Shown here piece after piece: positions 40,901 through 48,224 of a DNA stretch of 64,000 nucleotides; positions within the stretch are counted from its first letter, which is position 1; the number at the start of each line of letters is the position of its first letter. The position numbers and the translations under genes were made by a program. The stretch covers positions 1-64,000 of the forward strand of contig NZ_FZNR01000011.1 in the NCBI RefSeq assembly GCF_900188005.1, written 5' to 3'. This DNA is from Actinoplanes regularis. Lineage in GTDB: Bacteria; Actinomycetota; Actinomycetes; Mycobacteriales; Micromonosporaceae. Under the pieces are notes generated by a model. That model did not search any database and was not told the DNA's origin. It saw only the letters and a program-made list of their open reading frames with translations.

Positions 40901-42373
40901 TCGCAGCGGTTGGCCCGGGAGATGCAGGACCAGTCGGCCGAGTTGCAGCGCACCAACGCCGAGCTGGAGGACAAGGCCAAGCTGCTGAGTGAGCAGAAGG
41001 CCAACATCGAGCTGAAGAACCGGGAGATCGAGCTGGCCCGCCTCGGCCTCGAGGAGAAGGCACAGCAGCTGTCCCGGGCCAACACCTACAAGTCCGAGTT
41101 CCTCGCCAACATGAGCCACGAGCTGCGGACCCCGTTGAACTCGTTGCTGCTGCTGGCCCGGTTGCTGGCGGACAACTCCGACCAGAACCTGACCGGCAAG
41201 CAGATCGAGTTCGCCCGGACCATCCACAGCGCCGGCACCGACCTGCTCTCCCTGATCGACGACATCCTGGACCTGTCGAAGATCGAGGCCGGCCGGATGG
41301 ACGTCGAGCCGGACGTGGTCGATTTCGACGGCATCCGCAGCTACGTGGAGCAGGCGTTCGTACCGCAGGCCGAGGAGAAGGGCCTGCGCCTCGAGGTGGA
41401 GCTCGCCCCGGACCTGCCGGATTCGATCGTCACCGACCCGCAGCGGCTCCAGCAGATCCTGCGCAACCTGCTCTCCAACGCGGTCAAGTTCACCGACAAC
41501 GGCGCGGTGACGCTGAGCATCTTCGCCGCGTCCCGGGAGACGGACCTGGACGTGCCGTCGCTGGTCTCGTCGCGGCAGGTGGTCGCGTTCGCGGTGCGGG
41601 ACACCGGGATCGGCATCTCGGACGAGAAGCTGGCGATCATCTTCGAGCCGTTCCAGCAGGCCGACGGCACCACCACCCGTAAGTACGGCGGTACCGGCCT
41701 GGGCCTGTCGATCAGCCGGGAGTTCGCCGCGCTGCTCGGCGGCACCATCGCGGTCCGCTCGGTACCGGGCGAGGGCTCCACCTTCACGCTCTACATGCCG
41801 GAGGCGCTGACCCTGGACACGATCCCGATGCCGGCCCTGCCCGCGGTGCCGGCCAAGGCGGTCTCGGTCCGGCCGATCGCCTCGCCGCTGGACATGCCGC
41901 TGATGGAGATGCCGTCGCTGGTCCAGCCGCACCGGGAGGAACCGGCGGCGCCGCACCCGGCCGGCCGGCAGCTGGACGGCGCCACCGTGCTGATCGTCGA
42001 CGACGACGTCCGCAACGTATTCGCCCTGACCAGCGCCCTGGAGATGCACGGCCTGCACGTCCTCTACTCCGACAACGGGGTGGACGGCGTGCGCATCCTG
42101 AACGAGCATCCGGAGGTGGACATCGTGCTGATGGACGCGATGATGCCGGATCAGGACGGCTACGAGACCACCCGGGGAATCCGACGCAATCAGCGTTTCC
42201 GGGACCTACCGGTAGTGTTTCTCACGGCGAAGGCGATGCCCGGTGACCGGGAGTCGGCTCTCGCCGCCGGAGCGAGTGACTACATCACCAAGCCAGTCGA
42301 CCTGGACGAGCTCATCGAGCTGATGGCGCGCTGGGTGAACGCCGAGGAGACCACCGAGCCCGATCGGGGCTGA
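37967..42373 (+). CDS. Soluble poly-HAMP hybrid histidine kinase
   Basis: A 1,468-residue protein with no membrane helix. Residues ~25-790 are HAMP domains: an initial divergent part, then seven near-identical 92-residue repeats, each with FADEVTRVAREVG, GTWRDLTDNVN and GDLSQKITV. Then a GAF domain (~820-970), a coiled coil (~975-1040), HisKA (FLANMSHELRTPLNSL, phospho-His ~1051), HATPase_c (NLLSNAVKF, GTGLGLSISREF) and a receiver (LIVDDDVRNVF; phospho-Asp in LMDAMMPDQDGYE, ~1388). The layout parallels the HAMP-repeat group III kinases of fungi (Nik1/Os-1), which sense osmotic stress. It is followed by a response regulator gene. Confidence 0.93.
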   Translation: MTAAKEASVGGPDETVLLGELADALRRVQRGDLKVRLPRRSGPAGAVAEAFNEVVSLQERQNLDLRRISRIVGLDGRLTERLDEEGLDGSWADSVRSINSLIDDLGRPTTEISRVVGAVAEGDLSQHMALEMDGRPLRGEFLRIGRTVNTMVDQLSSFADEVTRVAREVGTEGELGGQADVRGVAGTWKDLTDSVNTMASNLTHQVRSISQVATAMARGDLSQKITVSARGEVAELSATMNGLTDTLRLFAEQVTRVAREVGTEGKLGGQAEVPNVAGTWKDLTDSVNSMASNLTSQVRNIAQVSTAVAKGDLSQKITVAAQGEILELKDTVNTMVDQLSSFADEVTRVAREVGTEGRLGGQAQVRGVSGTWRDLTENVNQLAANLTAQVRNISQVSTAVAKGDLSQKITVDARGEILELKNTVNTMVDQLSSFADEVTRVAREVGSEGKLGGQAQVKGVSGTWRDLTDNVNYMASNLTSQVRNIASVTTAVAKGDLSQKITVDARGEILELKSTVNTMVDQLSSFADEVTRVAREVGTEGKLGGQAQVRGVAGTWRDLTDNVNSMASNLTSQVRNIAQVSTAVAKGDLSQKITVDAQGEILELKSTVNTMVDQLSSFADEVTRVAREVGSEGKLGGQAQVRGVAGTWRDLTDNVNYMASNLTSQVRNIASVTTAVAKGDLSQKITVDARGEILELKNTVNTMVDQLSSFADEVTRVAREVGSEGKLGGQAQVKGVSGTWRDLTDNVNQLASTLTIQLRAIAEVSTAVTRGDLTQSVAVEAQGEVAELKDNINQVIVTLRDTTKTNAEQGWLDSNLARIGGLLQGQRDVGEVCRMIMTEVTPLVDAQLGAFFLVDNEEAVTRLRLAAAYGYVARDHEVTFGPGEGLVGQAAVSRRTIRVRATHDGILTMRSGLLAMPPSDLVVLPVLFEGEMLGVIEFASVAAFSGLHLTFLERLVATIGVALNTIQANRRTEELLAQSQRLAREMQDQSAELQRTNAELEDKAKLLSEQKANIELKNREIELARLGLEEKAQQLSRANTYKSEFLANMSHELRTPLNSLLLLARLLADNSDQNLTGKQIEFARTIHSAGTDLLSLIDDILDLSKIEAGRMDVEPDVVDFDGIRSYVEQAFVPQAEEKGLRLEVELAPDLPDSIVTDPQRLQQILRNLLSNAVKFTDNGAVTLSIFAASRETDLDVPSLVSSRQVVAFAVRDTGIGISDEKLAIIFEPFQQADGTTTRKYGGTGLGLSISREFAALLGGTIAVRSVPGEGSTFTLYMPEALTLDTIPMPALPAVPAKAVSVRPIASPLDMPLMEMPSLVQPHREEPAAPHPAGRQLDGATVLIVDDDVRNVFALTSALEMHGLHVLYSDNGVDGVRILNEHPEVDIVLMDAMMPDQDGYETTRGIRRNQRFRDLPVVFLTAKAMPGDRESALAAGASDYITKPVDLDELIELMARWVNAEETTEPDRG
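38411..40342 (+). repeat. Seven tandem 276-bp coding repeats
   Basis: The block starting at the FADEV codons recurs at 38438, 38714, 38990, 39266, 39542, 39818 and 40094, exactly 276 bp apart. The last four copies are almost identical at DNA level, so unequal crossing over could change the HAMP number. Confidence 0.93.
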
Positions 42374-42401
42374 GCGGTGGCGAGGAACGGGGTGAGCACG
42401 C

Positions 42402-42950
42402 GTGGGTGAGCGCGCCAAGGCACTGTTGGTCGACGACCGGCGGGACAACCTGCTGGCTCTGGAGGCGATCCTTCAGGGCCTGCCGGTGACCCCGGTCGCC
42501 GTGGAGAGCGGGGAGGCGGCGCTCAAACAGCTGCTCACCGACGACTTCGCGGTGATCCTGCTGGACGCGCACATGCCCAACATGGACGGCTTCGAGACGG
42601 CCAGTCATATCAAGCGGCGGGAGCGGACCCGGCACGTGCCGATCCTGTTCCTGACCGCGGCCGACCGGGACGCCCAGCTCGCTCTCCGGGGTTACGCCGT
42701 CGGGGCGGTGGATTACCTGACGAAGCCGTTCGACCCGTGGGTGCTGCGCGCCAAGGTTTCCATCTTCGTCGAGCTCTGGACGAAGAATCAGCAGCTCAAG
42801 GCGCAGTCCGAGATGACCCGGGAGCGGGATGCCCAGTGGCACCGGCTGACCGAGACGGTCGACGAGGCGGCCCGGGTGCTGCGGGCCGGTGGGGACGACG
42901 CCGCCGCCGAGGCGCTGGCGCTCCTGGAGAAGGCGCGCTGGGGTAACTGA
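42402..42950 (+). CDS. Single-domain response regulator with C-terminal helix
   Basis: A 182-residue protein: a receiver domain (~5-125: LLVDDRRDNLLALEAIL, phospho-Asp in VILLDAHMPNMDGFE ~55, LFLTA, YLTKPFDPWVL) followed by a ~55-residue helical tail with a coiled-coil look (LKAQSEMTRERDAQWHRLTETVDEA) and no DNA-binding domain. It lies 28 bp after the poly-HAMP kinase gene, so it is the likely phosphotransfer partner. GTG start at 42402. Output must be by protein contact. Confidence 0.88.
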   Translation: MGERAKALLVDDRRDNLLALEAILQGLPVTPVAVESGEAALKQLLTDDFAVILLDAHMPNMDGFETASHIKRRERTRHVPILFLTAADRDAQLALRGYAVGAVDYLTKPFDPWVLRAKVSIFVELWTKNQQLKAQSEMTRERDAQWHRLTETVDEAARVLRAGGDDAAAEALALLEKARWGN

Positions 42951-42960
42951 TCGCTCCAAA

Positions 42961-42976
42961 TGTGACCTGGGTCACG
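42961..42976. promoter_or_regulatory. CRP-like palindrome upstream of the pectate lyase
   Basis: TGTGACCTGGGTCACG contains the perfect inverted repeat GTGACC-TG-GGTCAC and resembles the CRP-family pattern TGTGA-N6-TCACA. It is 70 bp before the lyase start codon. Confidence 0.45.
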
Positions 42977-43045
42977 TGAGGCAACGAAGTTTGATCGCCG
43001 TGCCACAAGCGGTCGAAGCCTCTTCCCCCAGGAGCTAGGAGCGAC

Positions 43046-44482
43046 ATGCGGCACGCACACGCACACCCCGACGACGCCATGGCCGCGAGCCGGCGTCGCC
43101 GCCGGATGATCACGGGACTGGGTGCGGCCGGCGTCGCCGGTGCGGTCACCGTGTTCGTGGCGGTCCTCGTCCCCACCGCCTCGGCCAGCACGATGTTCGG
43201 CGACGACTTCGAGAACGGCGCGACCGGCTGGTCCAAGTCCGGCGGTACCTGGACGGTGGTGACCGACGGCTCGAAGGTGTTCCAGCAGTCCAAGGCGGAG
43301 AGCGCGCTCTCCCGGGTCTTCGCCGGCGAGACGACGTGGAGCGACTACTCGGTGCAGGCCCGGGTCAAGGGTGTGAACCTCGGCAGCAGCGGCCTGGCCG
43401 GTGTCGCGGCCCGCGCCAGCAGCTCGTCGACCATGTACCGGCTGGCCCTGCTCGGCTCCGGTAAGGCCGAGATGCAGGCGGTCAAGGGCAGTGTCGTTTC
43501 GGTGCTCGGTTCGGCCTCGATCAGCAGCGCCACCGCCTGGCACACGCTGCGGATCGACGCGTCGGGCAGCACGATCAAGGGGTTCCTGGACGGGACCGCG
43601 ATCGGTAGCGCGACCGGGACGCTTGCCGCTCAGGGCCGGATCGCCCTGGTCACGAGTAGGGCCTCGGCGGAGTTCGACGACGTCACGGTGAACCCGGTGA
43701 GCGGTTCGACAGCCACAGTTACAGCCACAGTTACCGCGACCGCTACTGCCGGCGCGTCTGCTTCGGCTTCCGCCACGCCGACCAAGACCGCGACCGCGTC
43801 GGCCACCTGGCCGACCGCGACCGGGTCGAAGGCGGTCACCGAGACCATCGAGGTCTCCGGCAGCCTCGACGGCGGCAACGTCCGCTACTTCGGCAGCGGC
43901 GACCTCGGCACCTCCTCGCAGGACGAGGACCAGGGCCCGCTCTTCGAACTGGCCGACGGCGCCAGCCTGTCGAACGTCATCCTGGGCGACCCGGCCGCCG
44001 ACGGCGTGCACTGCCTCGGCTCCTGCACCCTGACCAACGTCTGGTGGGAGAACGTCGGCGAGGACGCCGCGACCTTCAAGGGCGGCACCTCGGCCGCTTA
44101 CACCGTGAACGGCGGCGGGGCCAAGGGCGCCGACGACAAGGTCTTCCAGCACAACGGCGGCGGCACCCTGACCATCAAGAACTTCCAGGTCAGCGACTAC
44201 GGCAAGCTGTACCGCTCGTGCGGCAACTGCAAGACCCAGTTCAAGCGCACGGTCGTGCTGCAGAACGTGACCGCCACCGGCAAGGCCAAGGCCCTGGTCG
44301 GCATCAACACCAACTTCGGTGACACCGCGACGCTCTCCGGCATCACCGTGGTCGGCGCCGACAGCCTGAAGATCTGCGTCAAGTTCAAGGGCAACAACAC
44401 CGGCGCGGAGCCGACCGAGATCGGTTCCGGCGCGGACGGCGTCAACTGCAAGTTCTCGGATTCCGACATCACCTTCAAGTGA
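43046..44482 (+). CDS. Secreted pectate lyase (PL3-like) with N-terminal LamG-like domain
   Basis: A 478-residue secreted protein. The twin-Arg-like N-terminus (SRRRRRMITGLGAAGVAGA) and hydrophobic stretch end at ASAS (~48). Residues ~50-215 form a jelly-roll (DDFENGATGWSKSGG ... FDDVTVNPVSG). A Thr/Ala/Ser-rich linker follows, then the parallel beta-helix lyase (~265-478: LSNVILGDPAADGVHCLGSCTLTNVWWENVGEDAATFKG, KVFQHNGGGTLTIKNFQV), as in PL3 enzymes. It degrades pectin/polygalacturonate outside the cell. A CRP-like site upstream suggests carbon control. GGAG precedes the ATG. Confidence 0.87.
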   Translation: MRHAHAHPDDAMAASRRRRRMITGLGAAGVAGAVTVFVAVLVPTASASTMFGDDFENGATGWSKSGGTWTVVTDGSKVFQQSKAESALSRVFAGETTWSDYSVQARVKGVNLGSSGLAGVAARASSSSTMYRLALLGSGKAEMQAVKGSVVSVLGSASISSATAWHTLRIDASGSTIKGFLDGTAIGSATGTLAAQGRIALVTSRASAEFDDVTVNPVSGSTATVTATVTATATAGASASASATPTKTATASATWPTATGSKAVTETIEVSGSLDGGNVRYFGSGDLGTSSQDEDQGPLFELADGASLSNVILGDPAADGVHCLGSCTLTNVWWENVGEDAATFKGGTSAAYTVNGGGAKGADDKVFQHNGGGTLTIKNFQVSDYGKLYRSCGNCKTQFKRTVVLQNVTATGKAKALVGINTNFGDTATLSGITVVGADSLKICVKFKGNNTGAEPTEIGSGADGVNCKFSDSDITFK

Positions 44483-44489
44483 TGTCCGG

Positions 44490-44517
44490 TGGCCGCCGGG
44501 TGCGAGCCCGGCGGCCA
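44490..44517 (+). terminator. Terminator-like hairpin after the pectate lyase gene
   Basis: An 11-bp perfect stem (TGGCCGCCGGG with its complement, loop ~6 bases) just past the stop codon; no T run. Confidence 0.6.
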
Positions 44518-44540
44518 TACCCCGATCTGAAGGGGCTTCC

Positions 44541-45044
44541 ATGCGCGACGCCGCCTATCACGCGTACTTCGAGCGGCACCATGACTCGTTGTCACGGCTT
44601 GCGTACCTGATGATCGGGGACGCGTCGGCCGCCGACGACCTGGCGGCCGACGCGATGACCGAGGTGTGGCGGCACTGGGACCGGGTGCGGGCGGCGGACG
44701 ACCCGGCGGCGTACGGGCACGGGATCTTGATGAATCTCGCCCGTAACTGGATCCGCAAACGTAGCCGGGAGCGCCTGTTCTCCCTGGAGGTCCTGAAACG
44801 GGCCCCGGAGCCGGACGTCCCGGCGGTCCTCGACGTGCGCCGCGCGCTGGCCGAGCTGCCCCATCGGCGGCGGGCCTGCGTGGTGCTGCGGTACGCGTTC
44901 GACCTGTCCGAGCGCGAGGTCGCCACCACCCTCGGGATCTCCGAGGGCGCGGTGAAGAGCGCCACCTCGCGCGGAGCGAAGCAACTGGCCGAGCTGCTCG
45001 GCGACGGTCTGGCCCGGATCAACGGATGGGAGGCGGCGGCCTGA
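44541..45044 (+). CDS. SigE-family (SigE/SigM-like) ECF sigma factor
   Basis: A 167-residue protein. Region 2 is FERHHDSLSRLAYLMIGDASAADDLAADAMTEVWRHWDRV and region 4 LPHRRRACVVLRYAFDLSEREVATTLGISEGAVKSATSRG. This is the group common in actinobacteria, named SigE-family by annotation. Its stop overlaps the next ATG by one base (TGATG), coupling it to a membrane protein that is its probable partner. The transmembrane neighbour lacks a zf-HC2 motif, so the regulation mode is inferred. Confidence 0.88.
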   Translation: MRDAAYHAYFERHHDSLSRLAYLMIGDASAADDLAADAMTEVWRHWDRVRAADDPAAYGHGILMNLARNWIRKRSRERLFSLEVLKRAPEPDVPAVLDVRRALAELPHRRRACVVLRYAFDLSEREVATTLGISEGAVKSATSRGAKQLAELLGDGLARINGWEAAA

Positions 45045-45805
45045 TGCTCACCGACGACGAGCTGCGCGCGGTACTGCGCGCCGAGGCGGCGGCACATCGG
45101 CCCGACCGCGCCGCGATCCTCGAGCGGGCCACCCGGACGACGATGCGGAACGAGGCCGCGCGAAGGCGCGGTCCGCGGGTCCGGATCGCAGGCGCGGCGG
45201 CCGCGGTGGCCGCTGTGATCGGGGGCGGTGGCGTCGCCCAATGGGCCTTGGCCGGTGGAACGGGATCCGACCGGCCCACGCCACCGCCCCCACCCGTCAC
45301 CGTCTCGGCATCCCCGGCGGTCGCCCCTTCGGCGTCGCCCAGCAGGTCGTCGCCGAGCCGGCGGCCCGGTAAGCCCACCGCGCCCTCCGTGGCCAGCGCC
45401 GAGCCTGCGGCGGACACCACCGCGATGGGGCCGCTCCGGTCCGGCGGGTCGGTCGAGGTGGGCGGGAAGACGCGGGCCAACAGCGTGGTGACGATCAGGA
45501 CCGGCGAGGCGCTGACCGCGCTCGAGGTGACCATCCGACTGGCCGGAACCGCCGGACTGGTCCCCAGGAGCGGCAGCCAGCAGGTGCCCGGCGCGAGCGT
45601 GGACAGCAGTGTCACCGAGGAGGCGGGCGCGCTGGTCTACCACTTCACGCTCTCCTCCGGGGACACCCTGGACCCGGGGACGTACACGTTCTATGCGCGG
45701 TACACGTACGCGCCGGGCGGCCGTGACCCCGGCGCAGACAGGTACGCGGTGACCGCGACCAGTGGCTCCGGTGCGGCGCTGACGGTCGGCGGCGGCTTCG
45801 GCTGA
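45044..45805 (+). CDS. Membrane protein coupled to the sigma factor, anti-sigma-like
   Basis: From ATG 45044, preceded by GGGAGG inside the sigma gene, the product has 253 residues. A charged N-terminal cytosolic part (LTDDELRAVLRAEAAAHRPDRAAILERATR, ~1-50) is followed by one membrane helix (~52-72: IAGAAAAVAAVIGGGGVAQWALA). A Pro/Ser-rich linker and an extracytoplasmic beta-rich domain (~135-253: VEVGGKTRANSVVTIRTGEALTALEVTIRLAG) follow. The layout is that of an ECF partner anti-sigma protein, but no known anti-sigma domain is seen. Confidence 0.72.
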   Translation: MLTDDELRAVLRAEAAAHRPDRAAILERATRTTMRNEAARRRGPRVRIAGAAAAVAAVIGGGGVAQWALAGGTGSDRPTPPPPPVTVSASPAVAPSASPSRSSPSRRPGKPTAPSVASAEPAADTTAMGPLRSGGSVEVGGKTRANSVVTIRTGEALTALEVTIRLAGTAGLVPRSGSQQVPGASVDSSVTEEAGALVYHFTLSSGDTLDPGTYTFYARYTYAPGGRDPGADRYAVTATSGSGAALTVGGGFG

Positions 45806-45870
45806 GACCTCTGTCCACAGGCGACGCGATGGCCGCCCGGACGGTTCCGCAGGTGTGACAGCATCGCGGT

Positions 45871-46374
45871 ATGCCTGAGCTGACGGTACGGCCGATGTTC
45901 GTCGAGGAGTTCGACGAGTGGCACGAGGGCGTTCTGCGTTCCTTCGCCGAGGAGCAGGCCGCGGCTGGTTCCGGGACGTTGGAGGAGAACCTCCGGCGCG
46001 CCAGGGAGGGCCAGGCGACCTTGCTGCCGCGCGGCCCGGAGACCCCGGGGATGCTGTTCTTCCGGGGGGTACGCCCTGACGGCACCGTGGTCGGCTCGAT
46101 GTGGATCGGCCTGGAGCATCCACGGGGCATCCAGGGCTGCGCGTTCCTCTACGAGATCGCCATCGACGAGTCGTTCCAGGGCTCGGGGTACGGGCGCGCC
46201 CTGCTCACCGCCGGCGAACGGATCGTCCGCGAGCGCGGGCTGACCGCGCTCGAGCTGAACGTCTTCGGCTCCAACGCCCGGGCGATCGGCCTCTACGCCA
46301 CGAACGGCTATCGGGTGGTCACCCAGCAGATGCGCAAGGACCTGGGGTCAGGAGGTGCTGATCATGAGGGCTGA
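45871..46374 (+). CDS. GNAT-family N-acetyltransferase
   Basis: A 167-residue single GNAT domain. Motif A has YEIAIDESFQGSGYGRALLTAGE (acetyl-CoA pyrophosphate loop Q-x-x-G-x-G), and motif B ALELNVFGSNARAIGLYATNGYRVV. The long N-terminal helix (EFDEWHEGVLRSFAEEQ) is also typical. It transfers an acetyl group to an unknown amine. The start at 45871 is an ATG with no strong ribosome-binding site. It is convergent with the STAS gene, their ends overlapping by 27 bases. Confidence 0.85.
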   Translation: MPELTVRPMFVEEFDEWHEGVLRSFAEEQAAAGSGTLEENLRRAREGQATLLPRGPETPGMLFFRGVRPDGTVVGSMWIGLEHPRGIQGCAFLYEIAIDESFQGSGYGRALLTAGERIVRERGLTALELNVFGSNARAIGLYATNGYRVVTQQMRKDLGSGGADHEG

Positions 46375-46677
46375 GCGGAGCCCGGTGATGTCCAGCACCC
46401 GCATCAGGAAATCGCCCACGTTCGCCAGCGCCAGCACCGACTGGTTGTGCTGCGCCTTGCGGCTGAGCACGACCAGCGTGCCCAGGCCCTGGGAGTCACA
46501 GAAGGTGACACCCGCCATGTCCAGCACGATGCGCCGCGGGGGCGGATCAGCGGCGAGGACTTCGTTGACGAGTGCGGACAATTCGGTGACCGTGAGCACG
46601 TCGATCTCCCCGGCGAGCCGCACGACAACCTCGTCCGGGGCCCCCTGAACCGTGATGGACAGCTCGGCTCGCTCCAC
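46348..46677 (-). CDS. STAS-domain anti-sigma factor antagonist, second copy
   Basis: A 109-residue single STAS domain: VVVRLAGEIDVLTVTELSALVNEVL, IVLDMAGVTFCDSQGLGTLVVLSRKA (phosphorylatable Ser in CDSQG, ~63), ANVGDFLMRVLDITGL. It is of the SpoIIAA/RsbV type and differs from the copy at 24804 in having SQG after the Asp. The GTG start at 46677 is preceded by a GGAGG-poor region. No partner kinase is adjacent; the PP2C phosphatases at 27000, 29371 and 35808 are possible upstream regulators. Confidence 0.85.
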   Translation of the reverse strand: MERAELSITVQGAPDEVVVRLAGEIDVLTVTELSALVNEVLAADPPPRRIVLDMAGVTFCDSQGLGTLVVLSRKAQHNQSVLALANVGDFLMRVLDITGLRSALMISTS

Positions 46678-46801
46678 GCCGGTCAGCCTATCCTTTTCGG
46701 GGCGGATCGGCCCGTTGGGCGGGGCTGAACCGGGCCGTACCGGACATCATCCGGTGACGTGAACAACCCTCTCAACATTGGCGCCCGTGCTCGCTGACAG
46801 A

Positions 46802-48151
46802 ATGGGAACCGCTGTGACCACGACATATCCCACCGCGGGTCTTCCGTACCCGGAGGACGCCCCGGTCTCCCAGGCCCTGTTCGACCGCGCCCAGACCATC
46901 GTTCCCGGCGGGGTCAATTCACCTGTGCGTGCGTTCCGAGCGGTCGGCGGCACGCCCCGATTCATGGCCCAGGGCAGCGGTCCGTGGCTGACCGACGTCG
47001 ACGGCCGGCGCTACGTCGACCTGGTCTGCTCCTGGGGCCCGCTGATCCACGGCCACGCCCACCCGGAGATCGTCGCGGCGGTGCAGACCGCTGCCGCGCT
47101 CGGCACCAGCTTCGGCACGCCCACCGCGGGCGAGGTCGACCTGGCCGAGGAGATCGTCCGGCGGACGGCCATCGACGAGGTGCGGCTGGTCAACTCCGGC
47201 ACCGAGGCGACCATGACGGCGATCCGGCTGGCCCGCGGGTACACCGGCCGGTCGAAGGTGGTGAAGTTCGCCGGCTGCTACCACGGTCACGTGGACGCGC
47301 TGCTGGCCGCGGCCGGGTCGGGTGTGGCGACGCTCGGTCTGCCCGACTCGCCCGGCGTCACCGGCGCCGCCGCTTCGGAGACGATCGTGCTGCCGTACAA
47401 CGACGTCGCCGCCGTCGAGGCCGCCTTCGCGGCCGAGGGCGACCAGATCGCCGCGATCATCACGGAGGCCGCCCCGGGCAACATGGGCGTGATCACTCCG
47501 CGTGAGGGCTACAACCAGAAGCTCGCCGAGATCGCGCACGCGCACGGCGCGCTGCTGATCGTGGATGAGGTGATGACCGGCTTCCGGGTCTCCGCCGGTG
47601 GCTGGGCCGGGCTGCACCCGGTCGACGCCGACCTGTTCACCTTCGGCAAGGTGATGGGCGGTGGCCTGCCCGCGGCGGCGTTCGGCGGCCGCCGGGAGAT
47701 CATGTCCCGGCTCGCTCCGGCCGGCCCGGTCTATCAGGCCGGCACGCTCTCCGGAAACCCGCTGGCGTGCGCGGCCGGCCTGGCCTCGCTGCGACTCGCG
47801 GACGCGGACGTTTACAAGCGCCTCGACGAGCTGGCCACCACGATCGGTGGCCTGGCCTCGGCGGCGCTCGCCGGGGCGGGCGTGCCGCACCGGTTGTCGT
47901 ACGCGGGCAACATGTTCTCGATCTTCTTCACCGAGAACGAGGTCGTCGACTACGACTCGGCGAAGACTCAGGACGCCGGTGCGTTCAAGGCGTTCTTCCA
48001 CAACATGCTGGCGCGCGGGGTCTACCTGCCGCCGAGCGCCTTCGAATCGTGGTTCGTCTCGACCGCGATCGACGATGAGGCACTGGAGCAGATCGCGGCC
48101 GCGCTGTCACACGCCGCGCGGGCCGCAGCCGCAGCGGGGAGCCAGGCGTGA
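46802..48151 (+). CDS. hemL: Glutamate-1-semialdehyde 2,1-aminomutase
   Basis: A ~449-residue PLP enzyme with the HemL pattern: PGGVNSPVRAFRAVGGTPRF near the start, VNSGTEATMTAIRLARGYTGR, FAGCYHGHVD, LIVDEVMTGFRV (PLP Asp), and the Schiff-base Lys in LFTFGKVMGGGLPAAAFGG. It converts glutamate-1-semialdehyde to 5-aminolevulinate, the C5 route to haem. ATG 46802 and GTG 46814 both fit. It heads a run of genes for haem-dependent respiration (histidine phosphatase, resA, ccdA, resB, ccsB), the order also known in Streptomyces. Confidence 0.95.
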   Translation: MGTAVTTTYPTAGLPYPEDAPVSQALFDRAQTIVPGGVNSPVRAFRAVGGTPRFMAQGSGPWLTDVDGRRYVDLVCSWGPLIHGHAHPEIVAAVQTAAALGTSFGTPTAGEVDLAEEIVRRTAIDEVRLVNSGTEATMTAIRLARGYTGRSKVVKFAGCYHGHVDALLAAAGSGVATLGLPDSPGVTGAAASETIVLPYNDVAAVEAAFAAEGDQIAAIITEAAPGNMGVITPREGYNQKLAEIAHAHGALLIVDEVMTGFRVSAGGWAGLHPVDADLFTFGKVMGGGLPAAAFGGRREIMSRLAPAGPVYQAGTLSGNPLACAAGLASLRLADADVYKRLDELATTIGGLASAALAGAGVPHRLSYAGNMFSIFFTENEVVDYDSAKTQDAGAFKAFFHNMLARGVYLPPSAFESWFVSTAIDDEALEQIAAALSHAARAAAAAGSQA

Positions 48152-48224
48152 GCGACCGAAGGGAGCTCACCATTGGGCTCGGTGTCAACGCTCAGGACGG
48201 TACGGAGCGAAGCGGAGTAGCGGC

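Noticed and set aside
37838..42109. 1,423-residue open frame antisense to the poly-HAMP kinase
   Set aside because: It arises because the very high GC coding repeats leave the complementary frame open. It has no family features, and the sense frame has a full set of domains.
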